64,000 bases of DNA, taken from the NCBI GenBank assembly GCA_038503035.1, contig JAVSML010001065.1, positions 414,792 through 478,791 of the forward strand. Direction: 5' to 3'. Shown here piece by piece: positions 13,298 to 22,660 of this stretch; the first letter of the stretch is position 1, and the number at the start of each line of letters is the position of its first letter. The stretch comes from Crocodylus rhombifer (Eukaryota; Chordata; Crocodylia; Crocodylidae). Both the position numbers and the translations under genes were made by a program. Under the pieces are notes generated by a model. It was not told the DNA's origin. It worked only from the letters and a program-made list of their open reading frames with translations, and made no database searches.

Positions 13298-13600
13298 GAA
13301 GTGTCTATTTTATTATTTTATGTATTTTATGTGATCAGTTATTTTATTTTATTATTTCAAAATATAACTCCCAATAATATGATCTAAATGCTTTTTTTAT
13401 TTAAAGGGGAGAATAATGAGATAAACAGCTGATATGAGGTGATTTCTGTTCCTTTGGGCATTCTGCTAGAATGAACTTGGTAACACTTTGAAATAGTGAC
13501 TGTGAAAGCATTGGTTAACAGTAATATGATAGGCAATACAGAGCATTGTGGACCAAAACCCAATGTCACTGAAACTAATAGGAGATTTGCCACTGACTTC
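13298..13600. repeat. Direct repeat A of a ~300 bp duplicated segment
   Basis: This segment recurs in the same orientation at 14849-15140 with high similarity, including long shared words such as TGTTCCTTTGGGCATTCT and AGAATGAACTTGGTAACACT. The homology starts at GAAGTG-CTATT and fades after GATTTGCCACT. On the minus strand both copies keep an open frame whose translations are nearly the same. That follows from the DNA similarity and is not proof of a gene. Confidence 0.85.
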
Positions 13601-14848
13601 AAGAACTCTTTCTTTTGGACTGCTTGTTACTAACTTTGAACTGCACTTTGAATTATTAATAGAATTGTGAGCAATGATTTAACAACTAAGAGCAAACAAG
13701 TATAAAACTCTTCTGTGCAAGAGAACATTTTTATCCCCTGACGTGCATGTATATGTGTATGAGAGAGAGAAAGAGAGAGATGTATATGCATAGCACAGCA
13801 AGTGAAGATCTTTGAACCTCTGTAATAATAGGATCTTTTAGCTTATAATAGCTAGGCATGTAATGAGCTGAGATCTGGGCTAATTTTGTGGTGGTTTGCT
13901 TGTTCTCTTTTGGTTACCCCTCTCTACTTCATTCCTCATATGAAATCTTAAATTATGAACTTTTGGGGATTGGGCTGGCTGTGGAGGACTTGCCACAACA
14001 GAGATCTGATCATTGATGAATGCCCCTCTATAAAACAAATAATAGTATTAATATTAAATCTTAACATGGGTTAGGTGTTTCAGTTACTTTTAATGAGCAG
14101 TTTATTTTCATTCTTTTAACATGTATTTTGTTGATGTTTCATCTTGGCACTCAGTCCTTCTCTTATAAACTCAGTTTACTACTTAGCTGGAAAGACTGTA
14201 GATCTGGCATTAGTTCTCCTACCACAGAGAAGTGTTTATAAAAGCCTTCTACTTGAGATCAGTTCAATACACCACAAGAACCCCCAGAAATGTCTAGATC
14301 AACAGTTTGGTGGGGCAGTCTATCCACAAGGCCAGTGCCGCATCCCACCCTAGCTTGCAATGGATATAAGCTAAATATCCCTACCTTGCTTCTTTACTAG
14401 TTAGACAGAAAGCCTTTTGCTAACCTTCTGACTCAGTGTGAATTTCATCCTTGACTAACAAAATAATGTTGGTATAGAGCTTATATATAAACCCTGTATC
14501 TTCATCCCTCGTGAATGTGGTGTCCCACATAAACTGATTCCAATGCCATTGACAGTGCTGTAAAAATCTACTTTCACAGATAATTCTGAAAATTTCCAGT
14601 CTTTGAATTAGGCACTTGACTCTCAACTGTATTGGAAAAACCCACTGCTGCTCCCAAAATCTGATAGATCTATTGTGTAATCTGTCACTTTAGTTATCTG
14701 GTCCAGCATATTGGATAATCTGTTATTAGTGGGTCTGATTCAACGGTCTTTGCAAAGGATGCTGAAGATGTTCATTACTTTACCAGAATCAGCCTCTCTA
14801 AGCCTGTAGAATTGCTTTTGAGATTAGTAATTTTGTTCTGAAAATAGT
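13601..14848. other. Spacer between the two direct repeats
   Basis: AT-rich, no gene supported. A GA-rich microsatellite sits at 13761-13780. The plus-strand open frame at 14144-14353 and the minus-strand one at 14420-14626 have no recognisable domain. Confidence 0.5.
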
Positions 14849-15140
14849 GAAGTGCCTATTGTATATATTTTATGTTATTAGTTATTTTATTGTCTTATTA
14901 TAAAATGTAACTCTCAATAATATGACCTCAGTGATTCTTTATTTAGAAGGGAAAATATGAGATAAACAGTTGATATGAAGTGACTTCTGTTCCTTTGGGC
15001 ATTCTACTAGAATGAACTTGGTAACACTTTGAAATAGTGACTGTGAAAGCATTGATTAACAATAATATGATAGGCAATACAGAGTATTGTGGGCCAAAAC
15101 CCAATGTCACTGAAACTGATGGAAGATTTGCCACTTTCCT
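14849..15140. repeat. Direct repeat B of the duplicated segment
   Basis: Second copy of the segment at 13298-13600, about 1.55 kb downstream in the same orientation. Differences are scattered substitutions and a few small indels, mainly in the AT-rich first third. The minus-strand open frame here runs on to 15260, longer than in copy A. Confidence 0.85.
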
Positions 15141-15416
15141 CAGTGAGATTGAGATTTGGCCCCATGTTTGATTGGCCACAGATGAACTGAAATGTGTGAT
15201 GAAGTTATTCTTCAATACATTCCTTCTGTATGTCCTTAATTTTTGGGGAAAGTCCAGCAAGTCTTTTTGAGTACAAGTAACTTATGAGACAAAGTAGTTG
15301 ATATCTATGCCAACAGAAGCAAAGCAAAGAGGACTTTGGACTTGTTCATAAGAAGAGTTTCCTTGAAAAATACATTGCATGCAATATTTATTGTTTAAGA
15401 TTGTTTCTCTTAATTC

Positions 15417-15421
15417 TAAGG
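15417..15421. repeat. Target-site duplication TAAGG (left)
   Basis: TAAGG stands immediately before TGTCCCAGGGC and recurs at 16621-16625 immediately after CCCTGTGACA. A 5-bp duplication of this kind fits LTR-retroelement integration. Confidence 0.75.
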
Positions 15422-15550
15422 TGTCCCAGGGCACTTCCGTGCCCTGCTCCTAGTAAGACTCCAACTTGGGAGGGGGAGATGTGTAGGACAGGTGTGGGTT
15501 GCTGGGGCAACCACTGAGGTCAGCTGACTAGGAGGGGGCAGGGCCTGGCC

Positions 15551-15558
15551 TATATAAA
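15551..15558 (+). promoter_or_regulatory. TATA box in the LTR-like element
   Basis: TATATAAA followed 25-30 bp later by the AG-rich and pyrimidine-rich segment around AGGCAGTTCCCCTCTGGCAG. The position, about 130 bp inside the element, is reasonable for an LTR core promoter. Activity is unknown. Confidence 0.5.
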
Positions 15559-15910
15559 CAGCCTAGGCTGAGGCAGTTCCCCTCTGGCAGTTGTAGAAGA
15601 TGGAGATCTGCGGGAGTAAGCAGAGCATGAGAAGCCTGATGACCTGAGTAGCTTACGTGGAGAATACCAGGCAGAGGAACCCCTGGCAGGGATGGTAATG
15701 TTGATGAGCCAGAAGGCTTAGAGTCTATGTTTTAAGCCAGGAGGCTAGAATTTGTGTTATAGCTGATTGGCTTATGGTTTTGGGTTATTGTTACACCGGA
15801 GGACCGGGTGAGGCTGTAGGGGTTGGAGGAGGCCTCACGGGAGCTCCCCAGTAGTGTGGGGGGTTCCTGGCACCAGAGAGGGTGCTGCGTTTTGGGGTTT
15901 GTATAGACCC

Positions 15911-16322
15911 CGGCCCCAGTGGGCAAGTGTCATGCGGGCGAGGAGCCCAGTGAGGGTGAGTGACCTGGGAAGGTGGGTCTGGGGGCCAGGCTCAGCTACG
16001 GCCACCTGAACCCCGAGCATGGGGAGCACAAGGCACATAGGCCCCAGTGTGGGTGGGAATCGCACCAGCAAGGCCCCAGTGTGGGTGCGGGCGCGAGAAT
16101 AAGGAGCCCCAGGGAGGGTGATTTGGCATTCGTAGCGGGATAAGCTCCAGGGAGGGCGATTTGGCATTCATAGCGGGATAACCCCAGGGAGGGCGAGCAT
16201 ACAGGTAGAAGCCCGAGAGAGGGTGAGTACTGGAATAAGAGGCCGGAGGGAGAGCGAGTACTGGAATAAGAGGCCCGAGGAGGGCGAGTGTACAGGTAGA
16301 GGCCTCGGAGAGGGCCATTAAG
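15911..16322. repeat. Degenerate minisatellite, unit about 28-41 bp, about 11 units
   Basis: Successive units begin GCCCCAG, GAGCCCAG, CTCCAGGG, CCCCAGGG, GCCCGAGA, GCCGGAGG or GCCCGAGG and continue with a GGG(A/T)GAG or GGGCGA core. Neighbouring units are most alike: two share ATTTGGCATTC and GCGGGATAA, two share GAGTACTGGAATAAGAG. That pattern is expected from local slippage or unequal exchange. The array lies wholly inside the LTR-like element. Confidence 0.8.
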
Positions 16323-16620
16323 GAAAGACCATAGACACAACCACGTCCGGGACAACTGAGAGGCTTGGGGAGTGGTATTAGGAGTGGTAGGAGCCACATG
16401 TAGCCCTGTGGCGGGGGTGCACTGAATCATCGGGAGACAGGGTACCAGCGGGAGTATGCCAAAGGGTACCGTGTTCAAGAGGGGAAAAGGCAGCCTCCCT
16501 TTTATAATATTTATTAGCAAGACATGGCGGGCGAGATAATGAAGGTGGGTGGACACACACTTGACACGGTAGGGGGCTCCAGGAGAGATCACGGCCACTC
16601 CTGGGCCTCGCCCTGTGACA

Positions 16621-16625
16621 TAAGG
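16621..16625. repeat. Target-site duplication TAAGG (right)
   Basis: Exact copy of the bases at 15417-15421, directly after the terminal TGACA. Confidence 0.75.
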
Positions 16626-17454
16626 GAATTATCTTGAGGGGTGGATCCACAGTGGGTATGGTGTTGTCACTTCTGCCACCACTGCTGCTGTCCCCTAGCT
16701 GAGCTCAGCAACCTGCATAGCAGCTCCTTTCATCTGGAACCCCCAGGCCAGCAGAGGATACAAAAAGGGGGGCCCCAAGTACCACTGCCACTGTCCCTGG
16801 CTTACTTGGGTATGGGGTGAATGCTCCTGCTTTGCTTCAGCTGTGGACTATAGGAAGCAGCTGCAAGTGGTGGTTGTACACAGGTTCCTGTTGCCAATAC
16901 TACTTCTGAGCCAGCAAAGGATACCTGGGGGTGGTAAGCAGGGAGCAGGTGCTGAAAGGAAAAACTTGCATATTTGACTGATGAAAGCAGGGCAAGGAGT
17001 GGTTCTGGGGCTCCCCTCATGTCTGGGTCAGCCAGAGACAATACTGGGTGGGTATGGTCCCCACCCCCAACTTCCTGAACCTGCTCCCTGCCCAGGTCCC
17101 CAGTGTTCTCACCTCCTCACCCCCCTCCCTATCCTGGCTGTAGCCAAATCTCTCACACATCTCCCTTTGGTCTGCAGTAAATCCTTGATCTACCCACAAA
17201 TATCTCTGAAAAAGTAAGTATTCACACATGTAAGCTTGTGGCCTGAAGCTTAAGTTGTGACCCAGGGCTGTCTGAGAACCTTTTATGGACACAAGCCATC
17301 ACAAAAAATATAGCTCCCTGCTGGCATCTTTAGGGATCTAAAGTGATTGAGCCTCATTTGCATCCTATTTGCATGATAATGTCAACAATATAGTTAAAAT
17401 TAGAGGTGGAGAGAACACTATTAGTCAATATTGAAAACAGACTAACACAACTAC
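16626..17454. other. GC-rich stretch without a supported gene
   Basis: About 16640-17130 is rich in CTG and CCC words and is probably another old repeat island. The open frames at 16802-17041, 16981-17217 and 17017-17292 overlap on opposite strands and show no domain. The remainder is AT-rich. Confidence 0.45.
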
Positions 17455-17820
17455 AACCAAAAACCCTTGGATCCTAGGCACATTTAACAGAGTTCACTTG
17501 TCTAAGAACATAGGCAGACTAGATGGTGATCATAGGTATTCTCCTTGGTGCAAATTCAGTGGTATCAGAGGGCTCAGCTGTAAATTACAGCTTTCTTGGT
17601 GTGTTTATGGTGACTGCTGGTTCTGTGTAGATATGTATGTTGGTCCATAGGTTTCTTGTATATGGTGGCTTTCATTTTACCATTTGGGATATTGATCATG
17701 GTGCCCAAAAAAGAAATGCTGGTGTTAGAGTAGTCAAGCAATAGACTAATGGGGGGGGAGGGGGTGATGATTGTTGAATTGTTGGTGAAAATCAATCAGA
17801 GACTTTTAACCGCTCAGTTG
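17455..17820 (-). pseudogene. Penelope-like element reverse transcriptase fragment
   Basis: On the minus strand the 17574-17795 frame reads IITPSPPISLLLDYSNTSIS and FLGTMINIPNGKMKATIYKK, then DQHTYLHRTSSHHKHTKKA. This matches the Penelope-family RT C-terminal pattern of ISFLDT, NGKL, YRKPTD, YLH, SFHPKHTK. After a stop or shift it continues as ALRYH-ICTKENTYDHHL, matching the family's LRxRRICS and YDHHL region. GIY-YIG endonuclease is not visible nearby. The piece is short, broken and old, and surrounded by DNA-transposon remnants. Confidence 0.7.
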
Positions 17821-17870
17821 GTCTAGTGGAAGATATCACCTACCCAAAGAACCTATCCTGCCTGTGGTCC
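17800..17870. repeat. TIR-element end related to 18099-18571
   Basis: CTCAGTTGGTCTAGTGGAAG followed by ATATCACCTACCCAAAGAACC has the same TTGGTCTAATAAAA..ATATCA layout as the right end of the foldback element at 18509-18571. It is probably a solo end of a related family. Confidence 0.45.
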
Positions 17871-18089
17871 AAGGTCATCCTTACCCAAGCAGCTGTCTGC
17901 AATTGTGGGAGAAAAGGATCCTGTGTAATGAAGGCGAAGAATATAGAGGATAATATGTAGATGTGTTCATCTCCTGCTTTCTCTGCGGTTCTGTGGGAAG
18001 GAAATTTCATACAAAGTGTTCCCTTATTGTGAGGATCAAGACGGTACTCTGTATGCTAAAGAATTGATTGGAGGTAGCCTGAAAAGGCT

Positions 18090-18098
18090 AAAGTACTC
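18090..18098. repeat. 9-bp target repeat AAAGTACTC (left)
   Basis: AAAGTACTC occurs here and again at 18572-18580, directly outside the foldback element. Confidence 0.65.
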
Positions 18099-18571
18099 AA
18101 AGATGGATTTGGCAGCTGCGTTGGTCTGAGAAAAGCAAGATGCAAAAATCTAGAACTCTTGGTTCAGAGATGATACTTTTTATTAGACCAATTGAGAAAT
18201 TGCAAAAAAGTATTTTTTTTGCAAGCTTTTAGGCTTACATGCCCTTCATCAGGCTCAGGGAAAGTTAAAGGTGGTTAAAAGTCCCCATAGGTGGGAAAGA
18301 AACTTCACTTTTGCACAGAGGAAACAGAAGCTGGAAATCTGTTCTTCTGTGTCCATGAGAGTATCTTTGTGGGACTGTTCTTTGTGGTAAAGAGCAAGCA
18401 GGATTCCTTCCCTGTTGGTGTCAGATGGCTGGCAGGGAGGTGTATAAATATTCTTGTTGTTCAGCAATGAAGTTTATAATCCAGATTTTTTGTTTGTTTG
18501 TTTGTTTTCAATTTCTCAGTTGGTCTAATAAAAAAAGTATCATCTCTGAACCAAGAGTTCTAGATTTTTGC
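18099..18571. mobile_element. Foldback non-autonomous transposon with ~62 bp inverted arms
   Basis: The arms at 18141-18202 and 18509-18572 are near-perfect reverse complements, with one substitution and a 2-bp length difference in an A-run. They carry TCTAGAACTCTTGGTTCAGA. The interior has the AAGCTTTTAGGC..TGCCCTTCATCAGG module also seen in other repeats of this window. A 9-bp direct repeat AAAGTACTC flanks the unit, close to the 8-bp duplication of hAT elements. The left end carries about 42 bp outside the inverted arm. The open frame at 18255-18467 shows no transposase motif, so the element depends on another source for movement. Confidence 0.7.
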
Positions 18572-18580
18572 AAAGTACTC
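18572..18580. repeat. 9-bp target repeat AAAGTACTC (right)
   Basis: Exact copy of 18090-18098 directly after the right arm. Its first base is also the last base that pairs with the left arm. Confidence 0.65.
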
Positions 18581-18929
18581 CAGAAGAACTAATTGGAACT
18601 GAGATGTGATGATCCTTGAGAAATAGGGGTAGTGAGGATGACAACTGGCCAAAGCAGCAACCTAGATGAAGAACGACATTGATATCTAGTGACATAGTCA
18701 TTTAATCTACTAATAAAAGGCTCTGGAAACTGTACATGAGATTCCCAAGCCAAAATGTGGATTTCTTTAAGTCTGGACAATGAACAAGGAGTAGGGAGGA
18801 GGATCATTGTTAAATACCTCATCAGCTATTCATACTTGTTAGAAGATGATTTGGGTTTGTACTATTGCCAAGAGACTCTATAGGCATTAGCCTCACCTGC
18901 TGTCAATTAATTAGCAGGTCTGGAGGTTG

Positions 18930-19060
18930 CTGATGGTCCAGGAAATGTATAGTGATGAGGCTTTTTGTGATATTTTTTATTTAAACAACTGTATAGTTGG
19001 GAGAGCTGTTGGCCAAGCTTTCAGGCAACAAGAGCCCTTGTTTGGGTCTGGAGAAGGAGC
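18930..19060. repeat. Interspersed repeat, copy 2 of family shared with 9870-9995
   Basis: It starts GGTCCAGGAAATGTATAG and continues through GAGGCTTTTTGTG, TATTTTTTATTT, CAACTGTATAGTTGG and AAGCTTTCAGGC..GCCCTTGTTTGGGTCTGG. The block order equals that at 9870-9995. Confidence 0.55.
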
Positions 19061-19879
19061 AGATGCAGAAAATCAATTAGTCAGGTTTTCCTAGTTGCTG
19101 TTTTACTATTCTCTTTAATAAAGCCCTGTTTGTTTAACAGAGACTTTTTCACAAGTGGGGAAATGCTGTTCATCATGAACATAATGTAATTTAGGCCATG
19201 TCTACATGATAAATTTACTATGAAGGGCTGTGCAGGCTCCCTCCTACACTGGAAGCAGTGCAGCCACAACTTTGCTAATAGAGTCAGGATAAAGGCAATA
19301 AATGTATTATTGTCTGAAAAACAAACAAAGAAAAATCCTAAACTCCCAAGCTGCTATGCTCCTGCCCCTGTTGAAGTCCCTGGCAAATACCCATTGTGTT
19401 CAGTGAAGAGTTGATGTCTAGGAAGTGTCAAGGCTGATGCTTTGTTTCAGACTTTCCCTGATAAGATAAAGAAAAATAAAATCTACAGGGAGAATAAATT
19501 AAAAATGAAGAGGTAGATTTAACTGTGGAATTTACCAGTGAGAAATCATAATGAAATATTCCGAAATCTTGAATTTTTCTGCCTTCTGAACCCTTTTAGA
19601 AATAAAAACTTTATTAGGCTTGAATTTTATTGTCCTCAAGCCCTTTTGTTTTGATTGGCTGCTCTGTACTTCTGTAACTCTCCTCCCTCCCTTGTACTGT
19701 AGGAGTGAACTTTTCAAAATGCAACTTGAGTATACTTAGTGGACTAGAGCCATCTTAGGGAGGTCACTGAGACCCTCTTGAACATGATCAGTGGGAAAAT
19801 GGTAATAACTAACAATCACATTAAGCACATCACAGCTGACCGGTGGAGGAAACATGACCCTAGCCAGCAGCTTCTATAA
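19061..19879. other. Gene-free stretch; possible Harbinger-type left end at 19194
   Basis: TTA followed by GGCCATGTCTACATG at 19191-19208 resembles the left terminus of the MITE at 33978. No partner terminus with a matching TTA duplication was found, so I do not annotate an element there. The rest is AT-rich without a supported gene. Confidence 0.4.
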
Positions 19880-20448
19880 ACAGTGTGGCAAGATGGGAGG
19901 TTACAAAATTGACCTTTAAAGTGGCTTAAATGCCCTTTTGCACTGCTTTAATGGCACTGCTGTTTACAGTGTGGGTGGCATATTGCCCGTTAAATGACTT
20001 CGGGACATAGCAACATGAAACATGTCCTAGGTGTTTTACTTTGCTGCCTTACAGCTGTGGAGGGAAGCATGGGCCCCGTGCAGTGAGCGTGATCTTTTTT
20101 TTTTCCTCCCTAGAGCCTGCCTGCCCAAGCTGCACTGGAGCCCAGTGCTTCTCGCTGCAGCTGCAATGTTCCCAGGGACTGCTCAAGCTGGGTGCCTTAG
20201 GGTGAGTGCTACCTGGGGGACACCACTGCCGCTGCAGAGGGAAACATGGTCCCCCACACCCAGCTCAGCCTGCCAGCAGCTCACCCAGCTGCCAGAGAGG
20301 CGGGTAAGGATCCGGCCTAACCCTTGTGTACACACCATGGGGGATTACTTCAGTTTAATTTGAAGCGGTGTTTTTAAAAACCCACTGCTTTGATTTAGGC
20401 AGAATTAAACTGAAGTAAATCCCCATGGCATGTAGAAACAGCCATGGA
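19880..20448. mobile_element. Harbinger-like MITE, copy related to 33978-34590
   Basis: It shares with the 34-kb copy the block order CTTTAAAG.GG.TAAAT, CTTTTGCAC.GCTTTAATGG, GGTGGCATATTG and then a GC-rich GAGCCTGC..GCTGC core. Both finish with the hairpin GAAGCGGTGTTTTTAAAAAC..CCACTGCTTTGATTT near 20360-20400. The right tip ATGTAGAAAC resembles the ATGTAGATGAAAC terminus. Ends are less certain than in the 34-kb copy and no clean duplication is visible. The open frame at 20031-20363 is repeat-derived. Confidence 0.6.
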
Positions 20449-21660
20449 GTCTGCTGAGTTCAGTTCTACCAGAAATCTTTGAGAAAAGGAGAGCAGCTTT
20501 CTACCAGGAAGTGGTCACATAAGGATGCTTACCTGTTCACTCTTTTTGCATCATCAGAAAACAGCAGAGATGTCCAGGAGCATCTCGGGTTTTTTCCTGT
20601 TTCCCTTTCATGGATTTGGAGCAGTAGGAGTTCTCAAGGACTGTGCATCAGTGGTTTGCAGTGTATTCCCCACGGAGGAACATATATATTGTGATTCTCA
20701 ATATTTTCATTGTACTATTTTCATTTATTACTTGATATCTAATTTTTGTTATAGTAGGAGTTTATCATTTTTAGATATTTTCTTATTTCGTTATTAGTCA
20801 CTATAGTAAGTACCCCACAATAGGTGTTGTTGGTCTCTGTAGTGAATTCAGAGGGGTTGTGCACTTACTTTGCAAAATCCCTAAACTTTCTGCTCTAAAA
20901 TAACAGGAAACAGGCACACAAGCACTTCTATTATTACCAGCATTATTATCAGTATTATTATTACTAATAATAATGTAAAGTATGAGTCATATTAAACAGT
21001 TGCTACAGAAACTCTTCAGCAAATTTAATGAATTTTTGGAGCCATATTACTGACACTGGAAAGAGTCAAAAGGGAAACTATGTTCTGAGACATTGGCATT
21101 TAATGTTTAAAATATTGAGCCACTAATTTAAACATTTTGTACACAAATTAGGTAATTAAAGAGTGCCTATACAAAACTGGCATAAATTATCAGAAGTGCT
21201 ATGCAAATAGAGCTACCAATGAAGTTAATGGGATCTATAAGGGCTACTCCTCCTAGTAGGTTTTTGAAGGTAAAGGCTGGTGATGGAATGAATGGTGATG
21301 GAATCCTTAAAACTTTGAATGCAAATGCTAATATAACACAATAACATTTCAAGGAACTAAGTGTTTTACCTGATTTGTAAACAAGTAAGACCTATTGATG
21401 AAAAATGTATTTATTATGTGCCTGTATCTCAGACACTTTAAAATACCTAAGTGGCATACACCCAGCTTTTTGAAATCTAAGTCTAAGTGCAATCTGATTT
21501 CATCCTGCTCAAGTTTCTGGAAAACCATTAACATGTCTACATTCTAATATGCCATCACCTGAGCTGCAAAAAAAGAAAGAGAAGAGGAGGCTCACCCCAT
21601 TCTTCCTTTTCCCAGTAACTTAATGGCAAAGGCAGTTCCCTGGGGAGAGGGACAGCTAGG
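20449..21660. other. Gene-free stretch with ATT-rich patch
   Basis: An imperfect ATT trinucleotide tract lies at about 20930-20975. Otherwise unique AT-rich DNA; short open frames only. Confidence 0.5.
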
Positions 21661-21689
21661 CCATTTATAAACATACTTTTTTCCCACAA

Positions 21690-21960
21690 TGCGCCAGAGA
21701 TTTGCTGCTTCAGAGCAGACTCAATTAATCAAGTCTACTCCGCAACTGAGCTGAGGTGAACTGTGCTGCACCACCTGCAGTTGTATAAAAGGCAAAATGT
21801 GCAGTGGCGTGCAGAAAATGATGGCGGTGCACTTTTGAACTAAAGCACCTCCGGCATGTTTTAGTTCAAAAGCGCGCCGTCGCCATTTTCTCAGTGCTGA
21901 TGCGCATTTCACTACTTATACAGCTGCAAGCGTCACAGTGCCAGGCACTTGGAAAAGTGC
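21690..21960. repeat. Foldback element with 68-nt arms and GATTAATC-type palindrome
   Basis: Arms at 21777-21844 and 21859-21927 are reverse complements at roughly 80 percent, with a loop of about 14 nt. The inner ends are best preserved (TTTTGAACTAAA against TTTAGTTCAAAA). Just upstream, at 21709-21736, lies a copy of the palindrome that is perfect at 26076-26101 (here TCAGAGCAGACTCAATTAAT). It probably belongs to the same family as 10420-10600 and 25940-26160, but with the two modules in the opposite order. Confidence 0.65.
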
Positions 21961-22139
21961 CCGGATCCTAGGTTCTAGGTCCCACTTAGTGCAGGGCTTT
22001 AACCTATATCTTCAAATTCCTAGAAACACACTCCAACTTCTAGGTATCTGTACATGTAAGCTATCAATAGATGTACCTTAATTTACCCTTCACACATCTT
22101 GAGGTGTCCCCAAGCAAGCCTTTAGTCCATGAATGACTG

Positions 22140-22660
22140 GTACATGCCGAGACTGTGGGGGCCACCATTTGTAGGCATCGCCTATGCTTCAGTCCCCAGA
22201 GCACTGAAACGGCAGCCTGCTGCTGTCCCCAAGTCTGAGTCCAGCTCCTTCAGTCCACAGTCCTGGCTGACCAAGCCAGTATGATCTCCAGCTCCATTGG
22301 GCACTCCTCTGTATATTGCTGACCAGGTCCCATGTGCACATGGCCATGAATGACTTGTGCTGATGGCAGCTGGGGGAGGGGAGGGACATGGCAGCAGCGG
22401 GAGCTCAGCGGCTGTAAGTGGGGGAGCTCCTGCAGACACTGCTAGCGCAGTCAGAAGCAGGGGGAGGGGGTTGGCGACGACCCACAGCCACCGCCACCAG
22501 CGGCCGTGGTCAGCAAGGATTGCGTACTGCCTGCAGGCACCACCAACAGTGTTGGTGGCGGCTTTTTGTAGGAGGTGCACTGCCACACTTGGGGTGCACC
22601 CATGTGCACCCCCTACACTTGCCCTGCACATGGCTCGCTCTTCCTCTTACTCCAGTCTTA
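22140..22660. repeat. GC-rich island, probable DNA-transposon derivative
   Basis: It is strongly GC-rich against AT-rich flanks and ends with GTGCACCCATGTGCACCCCC near 22596-22615, a wording typical of short hAT-like termini. Long open frames exist on both strands (for example 22182-22631 minus and 22357-22812 plus). They overlap, are rich in A, G, S and P, and show no domain, so I treat them as GC-driven. Confidence 0.35.

Larger units (their letters stand above)
15422..16620 (+). mobile_element. Probable solo LTR (about 1.2 kb) with TATA box and internal minisatellite
   Basis: The element begins TGTCCCAGGGC and ends GCCCTGTGACA. These are near-perfect short inverted repeats with the canonical TG...CA ends, and they are bounded by a 5-bp duplication TAAGG. 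TATATAAA at 15551-15558, in a GC-rich promoter-like context, fits a U3 promoter on the plus strand. It is much GC-richer than its flanks. No gag, pol or env frame is present, so a solo LTR is the simplest reading. The 200-codon minus-strand open frame at 15996-16598 is produced by the internal tandem repeat. A non-autonomous DNA element is less likely given the 5-bp duplication and the TATA box. Confidence 0.65.

Noticed and set aside
15992..16598. 200-codon minus-strand frame rich in P, S and L
   Set aside because: It is the translation of the minisatellite in the LTR-like element; the peptide periodicity follows the DNA repeat.
19191..20443. A 1.25-kb Harbinger element from GGCCATGTCTACATG to CATGTAGAAACAGCC
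   Set aside because: The ends are loosely inverted, but the flanking triplets differ (TTA against ATG), so I kept only the better supported inner MITE.
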